A DNA stretch of 64,000 nt from Bacillus dicomae (GCF_006494425.1 NZ_VHIV01000004.1:1-64000), one strand, 5' to 3'; shown: positions 26,540 through 41,332, counted from the stretch's first letter. The notes: generated by a model not told the origin, from the sequence alone. Numbers and translations: made by a program.

Positions 26540-26576
26540 AAAAGCGAGAGCTATAGAGGCGCTCTCGCTTTTCTTC
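26540..26576. terminator. Terminator of the cidA-lrgB unit
   Basis: Stem AAAAGCGAGAG/CTCTCGCTTTT close to the lrgB stop codon. T residues follow on both strands. Confidence 0.75.
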
Positions 26577-26578
26577 CA

Positions 26579-27271
26579 TTACATAAACATCATTGCAAAT
26601 AACGGTCCGAGCAAACATGTTAAAATGGCTGTTAATGTCATTGTTACCGATCCGATAACACCTTCATGTTCGTTATTTTTCATCGCTCTCATCACGCCCA
26701 TAATATGAGACGCACATCCAAATCCGATACCTTTACCAACTGAGTTTGTAACGCGGCTCCATTTTAATAAAAGCGGGCCAGTAATCGTTCCTGTAATACC
26801 TGCAATAACAACGAAAGCTGCTGTTAATGACGGTACACCACCAACTTGCTCTGAAACACTCATCGCAACTGGCATTGTCACCGATTTTGGTAAAGAAGAT
26901 AAAATTAAGCTTTTATCTGTTCCCATAAGTGAGGCAATAGCAAAATCACTTGCAATGGCAACTGTTGTACCTACTAGTACCCCACCGGCAATCGGTACAA
27001 CATATTTTTGCAGAACGTGACGTTGTTTATAAAGAGGAATTGCAAACGCTACAACACCGGGTCCCAGCAGCTTCGCAATCCAGCCACCACCACTTTCCAT
27101 ATAATGTTGATACGGTATATCAAGCACGATAAATAAGAAAGCCATTAATCCTGTTGCTACAAGCATTGGAATGGTGAATGGTGTCGGAAATACTTTATAG
27201 ATTTTTTTAGATAATTGATATAATAGCACCGTAAAAAGAACCCAACCGATTCCGATTAATATTTGGCTCAT
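26579..27271 (-). CDS. LrgB/CidB-family membrane protein
   Basis: 230-residue polytopic inner-membrane protein; six or more helices and family motifs ALPKSVTMPVAM-like (SLPKSVTMPVAMSVSEQVGG) and GIGFGCASHIMGVMRA. LrgAB/CidAB pairs influence murein hydrolase activity and export of pyruvate and other overflow metabolites. Overlaps the upstream CidA/LrgA gene by four bases, so both are coexpressed. Whether it is of Cid or Lrg subtype cannot be decided from sequence alone. Confidence 0.9.
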   Translation of the reverse strand: MSQILIGIGWVLFTVLLYQLSKKIYKVFPTPFTIPMLVATGLMAFLFIVLDIPYQHYMESGGGWIAKLLGPGVVAFAIPLYKQRHVLQKYVVPIAGGVLVGTTVAIASDFAIASLMGTDKSLILSSLPKSVTMPVAMSVSEQVGGVPSLTAAFVVIAGITGTITGPLLLKWSRVTNSVGKGIGFGCASHIMGVMRAMKNNEHEGVIGSVTMTLTAILTCLLGPLFAMMFM

Positions 27272-27636
27272 CGCGACTCTCTTTCCTTTCTATTCGCAAG
27301 ATATTGTCCTGTATGTCCTGCGACAATAATAATTAAAAATGTACTCGCTACAACTGTAATGAAAAGAGAAATTCCTTTACTCATAAAAAAAGCACCGTAA
27401 TTCATTAGGCCAAGCGTTGGCGGAATTAATAAAAACGGCATAATAGCAACGAGTGTTTCTGCTCCCAAATCGAACCATTTCACTGGAAGGACTTTTAGGC
27501 TAAGTAAAACAAGTAAGAGGAACATTCCAATCAAACTTCCTGGGATCGGAATATTTAACATTTCTTGTACCCACGTTCCAACCATATAAAAAACGTAAAG
27601 AGCAGCAATTTGGACAAGAATCTTTGTAAATTTCAT
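27268..27636 (-). CDS. cidA: CidA/LrgA-family holin-like protein
   Basis: 122 residues, four transmembrane helices, with the family motif IPIPGSLIGMFLLLVLL. By family it is a holin-like partner of CidB/LrgB. ATG 27636 is chosen because AGAGGG directly abuts the two earlier ATG codons. The holin label reflects the fold; no other phage genes are present nearby. No LytS/LytR or LysR-type regulator is adjacent. Confidence 0.85.
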   Translation of the reverse strand: MKFTKILVQIAALYVFYMVGTWVQEMLNIPIPGSLIGMFLLLVLLSLKVLPVKWFDLGAETLVAIMPFLLIPPTLGLMNYGAFFMSKGISLFITVVASTFLIIIVAGHTGQYLANRKERESR

Positions 27637-27718
27637 GTTCATCATCCCTCTTGTTTATACGATCTTCTGTTAATATCTTTATCATAGTATAAATTGTAAA
27701 AAGCTGCAATTTATCAAC

Positions 27719-27747
27719 TTGACAGCAAAAAACGCCTATGTTATACG
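27719..27747 (+). promoter_or_regulatory. Candidate SigA promoter of the nucleoside hydrolase gene
   Basis: TTGACA and TATACG separated by 17 bp on the plus strand. It would give a ~155-nt AT-rich leader before the ATG at 27912. The rest of the 27637-27911 gap shows nothing I can name. Confidence 0.45.
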
Positions 27748-27911
27748 CTTACAACCTTGATATGACTACATTTCTAAGTGGAAATTAAGTCAAAAACCTT
27801 GACCTAATATAAAAAGTTTTTATTTTCTGAATTTTAAAGGTTGTTATTTCAATAAAATAATCTTTTTATTCTTAAGCTTACATATATATAAAGAAGATAG
27901 GTGGTGAACAT

Positions 27912-28862
27912 ATGCCCAAAAAGGTTCTTATTTTTTGTGATCCTGGCATTGATGATACGATGGCTCTTCTCTTAGCATTCTTTATCGATGAAATAGAAAT
28001 CATCGGCATTGTTGCTGATTACGGCAATGTTCCAAAAGAAATGGCTGTACAAAACGCTCATTTTCTTACGAACGAAACAAGGAATAGAAATATTAAGATA
28101 TTCGGTGGTTCAGAACGTCCTCTTACTGGTGCTCCCCCTGCCTTTTTTACAGATGTACACGGGGAACAAGGGCTTGGCCCAATTATTCCAAAGGGAAATG
28201 TGGCTAACGGAGAAATGGAGAATTTCTTCGAAGTAATTCCTCTTATTGAACAGTATAAAGATGAATTAATCATTGTAAGTTTAGGAAGACTTACCTCCTT
28301 AGCAATTTTGTTTATCATGTGCAAACAGTTAATGAAGCAAATTAAATCTTACTACGTAATGGGCGGTGCCTTTTTACATCCCGGTAATGTTACTCCTATT
28401 TCGGAGGCAAACTTTTACGGAGACCCTACTGCCGCTAATATAGTCCTTCAATCCGCGCCTAACATGTACATCTATCCATTAAACGTCACCCAATATTCCA
28501 TCATTACACCAGAAATGGCTGAATATATTGAAGCAAAAGGAAAAGCCCCACTCGTCAAACCGTTATTCGATCATTATTACTACGGCTATTATAAAAATGC
28601 TCTACCACATTTAAAGGGTAGCCCCTTCCATGACACAATGCCAATACTCGCTTTGCTAGATAACTCTATGTTTACGTATCACAAATCCCCTATCGTTGTC
28701 ATGACAGAATCCTATGCACAAGGAGCAAGCATAGGGGAATTTCGTTCTTTAGTGAACCAGAAACTATTTATTGATTGGCCAAGTCATCAAATCGCAATTG
28801 ATTTTGATTATAACCGTTTCTTTAAGCATTTCATGTCACTTATGACAGGTGAACAATTTTAA
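27912..28862 (+). CDS. Inosine-uridine-preferring nucleoside hydrolase family protein
   Basis: 316 residues. Splits the N-glycosidic bond of ribonucleosides by family. The calcium-binding motif CDPGIDDTMALLLA (residues 9-22) is intact, and HDTMPILALLD near residue 240 supplies the conserved His-Asp pair. GGTGG-type SD before ATG. Stands alone, divergent from cidA-lrgB. Substrate preference is not evident. Confidence 0.9.
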   Translation: MPKKVLIFCDPGIDDTMALLLAFFIDEIEIIGIVADYGNVPKEMAVQNAHFLTNETRNRNIKIFGGSERPLTGAPPAFFTDVHGEQGLGPIIPKGNVANGEMENFFEVIPLIEQYKDELIIVSLGRLTSLAILFIMCKQLMKQIKSYYVMGGAFLHPGNVTPISEANFYGDPTAANIVLQSAPNMYIYPLNVTQYSIITPEMAEYIEAKGKAPLVKPLFDHYYYGYYKNALPHLKGSPFHDTMPILALLDNSMFTYHKSPIVVMTESYAQGASIGEFRSLVNQKLFIDWPSHQIAIDFDYNRFFKHFMSLMTGEQF

Positions 28863-28864
28863 CA

Positions 28865-28903
28865 TAAAAAAACAGACCGTGATTTCTCACGGTCTGTCGT
28901 TAT
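28865..28903. terminator. Bidirectional terminator between nucleoside hydrolase and eno
   Basis: Stem ACAGACCGTGA/TCACGGTCTGT with T-runs on both sides; it ends the plus-strand gene and the minus-strand glycolytic operon. Confidence 0.9.
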
Positions 28904-28912
28904 TTTCTACAA

Positions 28913-33737
<4,825 letters not shown>

Positions 33738-33810
33738 TGGATTTCCCTCCGACTACTAGTTAGGATTGACAAAACCCACTCAAAAGCTTAACACATTTGC
33801 TTTTAAAACG

Positions 33811-33845
33811 AAAGAAGAGAGAGAGGGAACAAACCCTCTCCCTCG
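33811..33845 (-). terminator. Hairpin between gapA and pgk
   Basis: Minus-strand stem GAGGGAGAGGG/CCCTCTCTCTC with a weak T-tail (TTCTTTCGTTTT). Inside the operon it may act as a partial terminator or as a 3' stabiliser of the abundant gapA message. Confidence 0.6.
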
Positions 33846-33876
33846 TTTTGTCATTGATAACTTATATAATTAAGAA

Positions 33877-34902
<1,026 letters not shown>

Positions 34903-34907
34903 TTATA

Positions 34908-35936
34908 TTAAAGGGTAATACCCTTTGTTAACTGTTTTGCTGCACCTTCATCTGTAATTAGAATTGAAGTGTGCCCTTGTTTAATTACAGCCTGTATTGC
35001 CTTTGCCTTTGAAGAACCTCCAGCGACTGCAACAACGTGAGATACATTTTGTAAATCCTCTAGTTGCATACCCACTGTTCTTACTTTATGAACAACATTT
35101 CCTTGTTCATTAAAGTAGTAACCGAAAGCTTCACCAACTGCTTCGCTTGCCTGAATCTTTAACCAATCTGCTTCTGAAGTATTTCTGCGACGTGCCATTG
35201 TTAACGCATCACCTATTCCATGAATGACGATATTGGAAGATCGAATCAACTCAAGAACTTCTTTCACGGAAGGCTCTGTCACAATAGACGCATATGCTTC
35301 GCTACTAACATGGTCTGGAACATACAATAAGCGATAATTACTCATCGTATTTTGCGCCATTTTGGCACAAATGGTGTTGGCTTCTAATTCAACGCCTTCT
35401 CCGATTCCACCACGTGCTGGGACAAATAGCATATGTAAATCTTTGCAATCAAGTTGCATCATGTCCGCAGCAGCAGCTAGCGTAGTTCCTCCAGCCACAG
35501 CAACGATATTATTCGCTGTCAGACGGTCTTTTATACAAGTCACACAAGCACGGCCCATCTCCAGTTTGACCCAAGGCGATTCATCACTATCACCAGGGAC
35601 AACGAAAACTTCATCCAAGTCTAATGTTTCCTTAAGTTGCTTTTCTAAAACCTTTAACCCGGAAATTTCTTTCATAAAGTCTTCCAAAGCAAGAACTAAA
35701 GCTGTTCCTTCTTCTGTCAATGTCATTCCAGAAGAAGCGACGTGAACTAAGTTTTGTTCTTTCAAAACTTGAACTTCACTTCGCAATACTCGTTCTGTCA
35801 TACCGAGACTTGCTGATAAGTTTCTTCTTCCAATCGGCTGCATGAGCCTAATGTATTGAAGAATTTGCATTCTCGTTTGCATAACAGGTAGCAGATCAGG
35901 TAATAATTTTTTTGTGTTCTGAATCCATGAGCGCAT
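34908..35936 (-). CDS. cggR: Central glycolytic genes regulator CggR
   Basis: Repressor of the gapA operon, released by fructose-1,6-bisphosphate. 342 residues, SorC/DeoR type: N-terminal helix-turn-helix (about 30-80; LMQPIGRRNLSASLGMTERVLRSEV) and a C-terminal sugar-binding domain (VAVAGGTTLAAAADMM and VAVAGGSSKAKAI). ATG 35936 follows GAGGAG; five further codons are open upstream. First gene of the operon and autoregulated through the adjacent operator. Confidence 0.96.
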   Translation of the reverse strand: MRSWIQNTKKLLPDLLPVMQTRMQILQYIRLMQPIGRRNLSASLGMTERVLRSEVQVLKEQNLVHVASSGMTLTEEGTALVLALEDFMKEISGLKVLEKQLKETLDLDEVFVVPGDSDESPWVKLEMGRACVTCIKDRLTANNIVAVAGGTTLAAAADMMQLDCKDLHMLFVPARGGIGEGVELEANTICAKMAQNTMSNYRLLYVPDHVSSEAYASIVTEPSVKEVLELIRSSNIVIHGIGDALTMARRRNTSEADWLKIQASEAVGEAFGYYFNEQGNVVHKVRTVGMQLEDLQNVSHVVAVAGGSSKAKAIQAVIKQGHTSILITDEGAAKQLTKGITL

Positions 35937-35975
35937 ATCTTTTCTCCTCACTACATCGGTTCATTTTCCCTCGTG

Positions 35976-36011
35976 GTCACTTTACGTCCCGTAGTGACAT
36001 TTTGTGTCCCA
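35976..36011 (-). promoter_or_regulatory. CggR operator
   Basis: Minus-strand direct repeat TGGGAC-N6-TGTC-N4-CGGGAC-N6-TGAC, 36 bp. It matches the known CggR site CGGGAC-N6-TGTC-N4 repeated twice, with a T for C at the first base and TGAC for TGTC in the last half. It lies 40 bases before the cggR start. Confidence 0.93.
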
Positions 36012-36028
36012 CATAGGTTAAAAAAATA

Positions 36029-36061
36029 ATCCCTGCTACGTGTATTATTGTAACAGGAGAT
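36029..36061 (-). terminator. Terminator of the sigL-glutaredoxin unit
   Basis: Minus-strand TCCTGTTAC/GTAGCAGGGA stem, then TTATTTTTTT, downstream of the glutaredoxin-like gene. Confidence 0.75.
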
Positions 36062-36071
36062 AGAAACTTAT

Positions 36072-36317
36072 TCAACTCTTAACTGCATTCTTTATATAGT
36101 TTATTATGACACCTTTGTGAATGTTACCATATTCTACTTGTTTTCCGTCTATTTCTACAACCGGAATCATTAGGTGATATTTTTCTAAAAGGTTATTATC
36201 TTCATATATATCTATTTCCTCGATTTGAAAAGAATATTCACATTGTACTTCCTGTAAAACTTGTTTCGCCTTCACGCAAAGGCCACAATCTTTTTTTGTA
36301 TACAGTACAACTTTCAT
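36072..36317 (-). CDS. Glutaredoxin-like thiol-disulfide protein
   Basis: 81 residues, thioredoxin fold with a CGLC redox motif (KKDCGLCVKAK, Cys12 and Cys15 or so) and the cis-proline region MIPVVEIDGK. ATG 36317 is read from AGGTGA, which overlaps the sigL stop, so translation is probably coupled. Small YbbN/DUF836-like glutaredoxins of this kind have uncertain partners. Confidence 0.82.
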   Translation of the reverse strand: MKVVLYTKKDCGLCVKAKQVLQEVQCEYSFQIEEIDIYEDNNLLEKYHLMIPVVEIDGKQVEYGNIHKGVIINYIKNAVKS

Positions 36318-36326
36318 CTTCTTCAC

Positions 36327-37634
36327 CTATCCGATCGTTTTTCGTAATGACGACGCTGGGATGTGCATTTGTTCTCTATACTTCGCCACTGTTCTTCGAG
36401 AAATAACGATTTCATGCTCTTCTTCTAATAATTTTGAAATCTTTTGATCTGAAAGTGGCTTTTTCTTATTCTCTGCCTCAACAAGCGTTTGAATAAATTG
36501 TTTTACACGCTTTGTAGAAACTGCTTCATCTTCAGTAGTCGAAACAGCATTACTAAAGAACGATTTCATCTCAAATAAACCGTGTGGTGTTTGCACATAT
36601 TTATTTCGCGTTGCACGACTAATTGTCGATTCATGCACGCTTAACTCTTCTGCTACTTCTTTTAAAGCAAGTGGCTTTAAATACTCCGGACCTTTCCAGA
36701 AGAAATCACGTTGTTTTTCCATAATAATGGTCATCACTTGCAGAAGGGTTTGTTTTCTCTGTTTTAAACTACGCATAATCCACTGCACATGCTGATACTT
36801 TTCTGATACGTAAGATGCTACTTCACTTTCACTGTTATTCAGAAGCGCACTATATTCAGAATGTATTTCAATTCTCGGCATATTTCTCTCATTCATTTGT
36901 AAAACGAGACGATCGCCATCTTTTTTCACCGCCATATCAGGCACAATATAAAGTGGTTTATCAGAAGAAAACGCAAGACCTGGTTTCGGTTGTAATGACG
37001 TTATACAATTTACTGCAACCTGCAATTCTTCATTGCTACACTTCAACACTTGAACGAGCTTTCTCCAATCTTTCTTCACGAAATAAGCAAAGTGATCCTC
37101 TACAACCTCTTCTGCTAATCCATTCCGCCTTTGTAAGCGCTTCAATTGTAAAGTTAGACATTCCTGAATATTACGCGCTCCTACCCCTGCTGGCTCGAGT
37201 GATTGGACAAGCTCTACAGAGCGGTCGACTACATGAATCGGCGCAGAAAGCAGGCCTGCTAACTCTTCGTTCGTTTCTTGTAAATACCCATTTCCATCCA
37301 TGTTCATAATAATGAAAGAAGCTACTTTTCGCTCTTCTTCTTCTATTTTATAATACTGTATTTGATTTAATAAATGTTGCTGAATCGTTGTTGAATCCAC
37401 ACTGTAGATCTCCATCTGATTCTCGACTTGTTTGCTGGTACTTTTACTGTTGTTAGAGCTCTTCTTCTTCTCCCTCTCAAAACCACCTAACTCAATAAGG
37501 GGATTCTCTAACGATTGCTCATACAAAAACTCCGATAATTCTTGTACATTATACTGGAGCATTGTAATCGCTTGCCTTAACTCTTGTGTCATTGCCAAAC
37601 GTAAGCTTTGTTCTTGTAAAAGACTTGCCTTCAA
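36327..37634 (-). CDS. rpoN: RNA polymerase sigma-54 factor (SigL)
   Basis: Directs RNA polymerase to -12/-24 promoters that need an enhancer-binding ATPase. 435 residues: N-terminal Gln/Leu-rich activator region (QSLRLAMTQELRQAITMLQYN), core-binding domain, helix-turn-helix (LKEVAEELSVHESTISRATRNKYVQTPHG) and the RpoN box region SRRTVAKYREQ. The start is TTG 37634 behind GGGGGAG; the extra 23 codons in frame lack an SD. Called sigL in Bacillus, also adjacent to cggR there. Confidence 0.95.
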   Translation of the reverse strand: MKASLLQEQSLRLAMTQELRQAITMLQYNVQELSEFLYEQSLENPLIELGGFEREKKKSSNNSKSTSKQVENQMEIYSVDSTTIQQHLLNQIQYYKIEEEERKVASFIIMNMDGNGYLQETNEELAGLLSAPIHVVDRSVELVQSLEPAGVGARNIQECLTLQLKRLQRRNGLAEEVVEDHFAYFVKKDWRKLVQVLKCSNEELQVAVNCITSLQPKPGLAFSSDKPLYIVPDMAVKKDGDRLVLQMNERNMPRIEIHSEYSALLNNSESEVASYVSEKYQHVQWIMRSLKQRKQTLLQVMTIIMEKQRDFFWKGPEYLKPLALKEVAEELSVHESTISRATRNKYVQTPHGLFEMKSFFSNAVSTTEDEAVSTKRVKQFIQTLVEAENKKKPLSDQKISKLLEEEHEIVISRRTVAKYREQMHIPASSLRKTIG

Positions 37635-37853
37635 ACTAATCTCCCCCTTGTTTCTATTGTACAATAAGTTTGGTAAAAGGAGAATCCTATCACAGACACC
37701 CATTCCAAAATATTATTAATTTATATGTATTAATGAGATTTACAACTTACAACCGAAATTTGAATAATATTGAAAGAAAATAATAAGGTTTATAAATTGT
37801 CATCAAGTACTAATAGTAAATCTTATTACTAGATATAACAAGAGGAAAATAAA

Positions 37854-37890
37854 AAAGTCCTAACCTACAAAACGTAAGTTAGGACTTTTT
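37854..37890 (-). terminator. Terminator of tRNA-Arg
   Basis: Minus-strand AAAGTCCTAACTTAC.../GTAGGTTAGGACTTT stem followed by a T-run directly downstream of the tRNA. Confidence 0.88.
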
Positions 37891-37892
37891 GA

Positions 37893-37968
37893 CGCGCCCA
37901 GAGGGATTCGAACCCCCGGCAGACGTGGTACCGGAAACCACCGCTCTATCCGACTGAGCTATGGGCGC
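37893..37968 (-). tRNA. tRNA-Arg (anticodon CCG)
   Basis: Full cloverleaf on the minus strand: acceptor GCGCCCA/TGGGCGC, D arm GCTCAGTCGGATAGAGC, anticodon arm GTGGT-TTCCGGT-ACCAC with anticodon CCG (reads CGG), and T arm GGGGGTTCGAATCCC. The CCA is not encoded. Single tRNA gene with its own terminator. Confidence 0.97.
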
Positions 37969-38080
37969 ATGATAATAGAAAACACTTCATTTTCTCTCCA
38001 TAATAATAGCAATAAAAACCATTTAAATCAATAAAAACTCTTTGATAGCACATTGTATATACGCTATTTACCGCATGAAA

Positions 38081-38112
38081 ATGCCCCCTAACTTCTACAT
38101 TTAGGAGGCAAT
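38081..38112 (-). terminator. Terminator of the yxeA-like gene
   Basis: Minus-strand TGCCTCCTAA/TTAGGGGGCA stem followed by TTTTCAT, downstream of the gene. Confidence 0.8.
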
Positions 38113-38123
38113 TCTTAACGATC

Positions 38124-38477
38124 TTATTTATCTAGTTTCTCTTTAATCTCTTTTGGAATTTCATTTGGCTGTACTTCTTGGTATGTTTCAATATATTCGC
38201 CTTTCGTTTTAACCTTTACATACGCTCCTTCCCTAAGCCCACGAGGTGCATAAAACTTAACATCTCTTCCTTCACCGGAAGCATAATAGCCAGTAAGTTT
38301 ATAGTCTCCAGCTACCTCTCCAACTGTAGATAGTCGGCCAGATTCTTTCGCTTTTACATATACAAAGTCTTCTTTCACAAGCGGATTATATCTATCAGTC
38401 ACCTCATTATGAGAAAAGCTTGCCACACCAATAACTAATATAAAAAGCCCAATTAAACCTAATAATAATTTCTTCAT
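38124..38477 (-). CDS. YxeA-family protein
   Basis: 117 residues with an N-terminal signal or anchor (residues 3-22) and one extracytoplasmic OB-like domain (YVKAKESGRLSTVGEVAGDYKLTGYYASGEGRDVKFYAPRGLREGAYVKVKTK), the YxeA/DUF1093 pattern. Function unknown. ATG 38477 follows GAAGGAGAG. Confidence 0.82.
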   Translation of the reverse strand: MKKLLLGLIGLFILVIGVASFSHNEVTDRYNPLVKEDFVYVKAKESGRLSTVGEVAGDYKLTGYYASGEGRDVKFYAPRGLREGAYVKVKTKGEYIETYQEVQPNEIPKEIKEKLDK

Positions 38478-38673
38478 TTTTCTCTCCTTCAAATGTCCTT
38501 TTAACTTTCTTTATTCTAGAAGAAAAAGTTTTTTTACACTATCGCTTTCCCTTACATTTTTATTACAAAATTGTAATCCACACATGCAACACCCCTAAAT
38601 TTTCCAATCATAAATTCACCCCAAATCACAAATTATAATCTTTGAATTGATATTCCAAAGGGGGCTTCATTCA

Positions 38674-38880
38674 ATGACTGTAATTACGAAATTAAAGCAA
38701 ACTGTTTCTGGATTAAAAAGTGCACAAGCTAGCTTAGAAGGTTTCGCTCTTGATACGGATAACCAACAAGCTAAGCAACTTTTCCAAACAGCTGCGCAGC
38801 AAACACAAACGATTATCGATTCTTTAAACCCACGTGTTGAAGAAGTCCAACAAGAAGAACCACAATACTCACAGCAATAA
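38674..38880 (+). CDS. DUF1657 domain-containing protein, first gene of the spoVA-2-type cluster
   Basis: 68 residues, soluble and helical, one DUF1657 module (TVITKLKQTVSGLKSAQASLEGFALDTDNQQAKQLF) ending EEPQY. A paralogue of identical length closes the SpoVAE side of the cluster (41342). ATG 38674 follows AAAGGGGG; the nine upstream codons are dropped. DUF1657 genes travel with spoVAC/D/E and DUF421 genes in Bacillaceae, suggesting a spore role. Biochemical role unknown. A strong hairpin separates it from the next gene. Confidence 0.85.
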   Translation: MTVITKLKQTVSGLKSAQASLEGFALDTDNQQAKQLFQTAAQQTQTIIDSLNPRVEEVQQEEPQYSQQ

Positions 38881-38900
38881 CGAATCCGTCATGCTGTGAA

Positions 38901-38940
38901 ATAGAAAAAGGATGATATGCAGTCATCCTTTTTCTATCAC
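38901..38940 (+). terminator. Perfect hairpin inside the spoVA-2-type cluster
   Basis: A perfect 15-bp stem (ATAGAAAAAGGATGA and its complement, 38901-38915 with 38923-38937) with a seven-base loop and T-rich 3' arm. It looks like an intrinsic terminator or attenuator between the first DUF1657 gene and the lipoprotein gene. Confidence 0.65.
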
Positions 38941-38973
38941 ATTACATATTGCAATAGAAATGGAATGATGATT

Positions 38974-39462
38974 ATGCGAAAGATCGGACTCATTACCGCG
39001 TTATTTATACTTCTATTTAGTTCTTTTACCGGTTGTGATCATAGCCCATTAGACAAAAAGGTAAAAAAAGAAGAAACGAAACGGACAGAGAAAGAAAAAG
39101 GCCCCAAATTAACAAAGACGAGTACAGAATCCTTTAATCAATCTATATCGCAAGAAGCTAAGAAAAAGGCCCTCGCTATGGATGAAATTATAAAAAGTGC
39201 AGCAGTGAATTCAAATTTAGATCTCTACATCGCCGTTACACCTGAGCATCATGAAAGGTTTGGATTAAAACCTCTGCGCAAGAAACTTCAAAAGCAATTA
39301 AGTGATGAATACCCTACTTTCGACGTTCGTGTTAGTACAGATAAAAAAATCTTTATGTTACTTGAAAAGCTTGCAAACAGAATTAAGAAAAAAGAAGTAT
39401 CTAAAGATGAGATTAAAAAACAGTTAAAGCTAATCGGATCCGAAATGGAATCTAACACTTAA
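38974..39462 (+). CDS. YhcN/YlaJ-family sporulation lipoprotein
   Basis: 162 residues with a lipoprotein signal (lipobox FTGC, Cys ~20), a long charged linker, and the YhcN/YlaJ domain (AIDEIIKSAAVN-like AMDEIIKSAAVNSNLDLYIAVTPEHHERFGLKPLRKKLQ). Family members are spore-membrane lipoproteins, some needed for germination. The frame opens earlier, but the lipoprotein signal begins at ATG 38974. Part of the SpoVA-type cluster. Confidence 0.85.
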   Translation: MRKIGLITALFILLFSSFTGCDHSPLDKKVKKEETKRTEKEKGPKLTKTSTESFNQSISQEAKKKALAMDEIIKSAAVNSNLDLYIAVTPEHHERFGLKPLRKKLQKQLSDEYPTFDVRVSTDKKIFMLLEKLANRIKKKEVSKDEIKKQLKLIGSEMESNT

Positions 39463-39491
39463 CGCTTTCGAATAGAAAAGGAAGGATTGCA

Positions 39492-39968
39492 ATGTCTAGT
39501 AAAGATAAAAACTTAACCCCTGTACAACAGGAATATAAAAAATTCGAGCAAGAACGAGAGCCAAAGCGCCCTGTCTTGAAAAATTGTATAAAAGCCTTTT
39601 TCGTTGGTGGTTTCATTTGCCTAATCGGGCAACTTATTTCTACTTTTTATATTACGTATTTCGATTTCACTGAACGATCAGCAGGGAATCCAACTGTGGC
39701 AACTCTTATTTTCATCTCCATGTTACTGACCGGATTCGGCGTATACGATCGCCTCGGACAATTTGCTGGAGCAGGCACAGCTGTACCTGTTACTGGATTT
39801 GGCAACTCTGTTATTGCCGCATGTATCGAACACCGAACAGAGGGATTTGTCCTTGGTGTTGGAGGTAATATGTTTAAGCTAGCTGGTTCCGTTATTTTAT
39901 TTGGTGTATTTTCCGCTTTCGTCATCGCACTTATTAAAACGATTCTTGTTCAATGGGGAGGGCTATAA
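39492..39968 (+). CDS. spoVAC: Stage V sporulation protein AC
   Basis: 158-residue membrane protein of the SpoVA channel that moves dipicolinic acid across the spore inner membrane; SpoVAC has been described as a mechanosensitive channel. Several transmembrane helices and the duplicated motif FAGAGTAVPVTGFGNSV shared with SpoVAE. SD GGAAGGA. Its stop touches the spoVAD start, so the three spoVA genes are translationally coupled. Confidence 0.93.
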   Translation: MSSKDKNLTPVQQEYKKFEQEREPKRPVLKNCIKAFFVGGFICLIGQLISTFYITYFDFTERSAGNPTVATLIFISMLLTGFGVYDRLGQFAGAGTAVPVTGFGNSVIAACIEHRTEGFVLGVGGNMFKLAGSVILFGVFSAFVIALIKTILVQWGGL

Positions 39969-40985
39969 ATGTTACAAGGACACCGAACATGGGTATTCGA
40001 AAACAAACCAGTTATTATTTCAACCGGAGTAGTTGGTGGACCATTTGAAGCGAATGGAAATATACCTGAAGACTTCGACACCCTCCATGAAGATTTATGG
40101 CTCGGACAAGATTCCTATGAAAAAGCACATAAAATTTTGTTCGAAGAAGCTTGTAGCCGCGCCACTGAAAAAGCCAAGCTCCGTAAAGACGACATTCAAT
40201 TTGTACTCGCAGGAGATTTAATTAACCAAATAACTCCAACGAGTTTTGCATGTCGCACACTCGGAACACCTTATCTCGGATTATTCGGGGCTTGTTCTAC
40301 TTCTATGGAAGGTTTAGCACTTGGGGCAAGTATCGTAAATGCAAAAGGCGCAAAATATTTACTAACTGGGGCATCCAGCCATAACGCTGCTGTAGAAAAA
40401 CAATTCCGCTACCCTACCGAATATGGTGGACAAAAACCGCCTACCGCACAATGGACAGTAACTGGGGCAGGTGCAGCTATTTTAAGCGACACTGGACATG
40501 GTCCTAGGGTAACATCTGCAACAATTGGACGAGTAATTGATATGGGATTAACAGATCCTTTCAATATGGGTGGTGCGATGGCTCCAGCGGCTGTCGATAC
40601 GATTGAAGCTCATTTACGCGAACGACAAATTGACGCCTCTTATTACGACTTAATCGTAACAGGCGATCTTGGACATGTCGGTCGCGAAATTGCCTACGAT
40701 CTACTACATAAACATGGAACAAAAGTAACGAGCGAACAATTCCAAGATTGCGGAATCATTATTTATAGAGAAGGCCAACCTGTCATCGCTGGAGCTAGTG
40801 GACCAGGATGCTCCGCAACAGTTGTATACGGCCACTTATTAAACCGAATGAAAAGAGGAGAGTTCAAAAAAATACTTGTCGTTGCGACAGGCGCTTTACT
40901 ATCTCCACTTACATTCCAACAAGAAGAAACGATTCCGTGTATCGCTCACGCCGTTTCGATTGAATTTGGAGGTGCAACGCAATGA
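39969..40985 (+). CDS. spoVAD: Stage V sporulation protein AD
   Basis: 338-residue protein with a thiolase-like fold that binds dipicolinic acid at the SpoVA channel. Features: [29 protein letters not shown], the thiolase-type cysteine region, and [13 protein letters not shown] near the C terminus. ATG immediately follows the spoVAC stop; it overlaps spoVAE by four bases. SD GGGAGGG. Confidence 0.95.
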   Translation: MLQGHRTWVFENKPVIISTGVVGGPFEANGNIPEDFDTLHEDLWLGQDSYEKAHKILFEEACSRATEKAKLRKDDIQFVLAGDLINQITPTSFACRTLGTPYLGLFGACSTSMEGLALGASIVNAKGAKYLLTGASSHNAAVEKQFRYPTEYGGQKPPTAQWTVTGAGAAILSDTGHGPRVTSATIGRVIDMGLTDPFNMGGAMAPAAVDTIEAHLRERQIDASYYDLIVTGDLGHVGREIAYDLLHKHGTKVTSEQFQDCGIIIYREGQPVIAGASGPGCSATVVYGHLLNRMKRGEFKKILVVATGALLSPLTFQQEETIPCIAHAVSIEFGGATQ

Positions 40986-41332
40986 TTTTTTTCTGGGCTT
41001 TCGTCATTGGCGGACTCATATGTGTAATCGGACAACTTATGTTTGATGTCGGTAAGCTAACACCAGCTCATACAATGGCAACACTCGTTGTTGCCGGAGC
41101 TATATTAGATGGATTCAATTTGTATGAACCATTAATTGATTTCGCTGGAGCCGGGGCAACAGTACCTATTACAAGCTTCGGTAATGCCCTCGTTCATGGT
41201 GCAATGGAAGAAGCTGCAAAACATGGCATCGTCGGCGTCATTACGGGAATGTTTAAAGTAACGAGCGCTGGCGTATCCGCAGCTATTATTTTCGGCTTCA
41301 TTGGGGCATTGCTATTCAAACCGAAAGGATAA
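40982..41332 (+). CDS. spoVAE: Stage V sporulation protein AE (SpoVAEb type)
   Basis: 116-residue membrane protein with three or four helices and the SpoVAC/AE motif [20 protein letters not shown]. Short SpoVAEb form, as found in three-gene spoVA modules rather than the full spoVAA-F operon. ATG overlaps the end of spoVAD. Confidence 0.92.
   Translation: MIFFWAFVIGGLICVIGQLMFDVGKLTPAHTMATLVVAGAILDGFNLYEPLIDFAGAGATVPITSFGNALVHGAMEEAAKHGIVGVITGMFKVTSAGVSAAIIFGFIGALLFKPKG

Noticed and set aside
27268-27636. Prophage holin
   Set aside because: The CidA/LrgA and YvlD families are called holin-like but are chromosomal housekeeping genes; no other phage genes are near.
36815-37309. Plus-strand frame of 164 codons opposite rpoN
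   Set aside because: Lies wholly inside the sigma-54 coding sequence, with no SD or recognisable domain.
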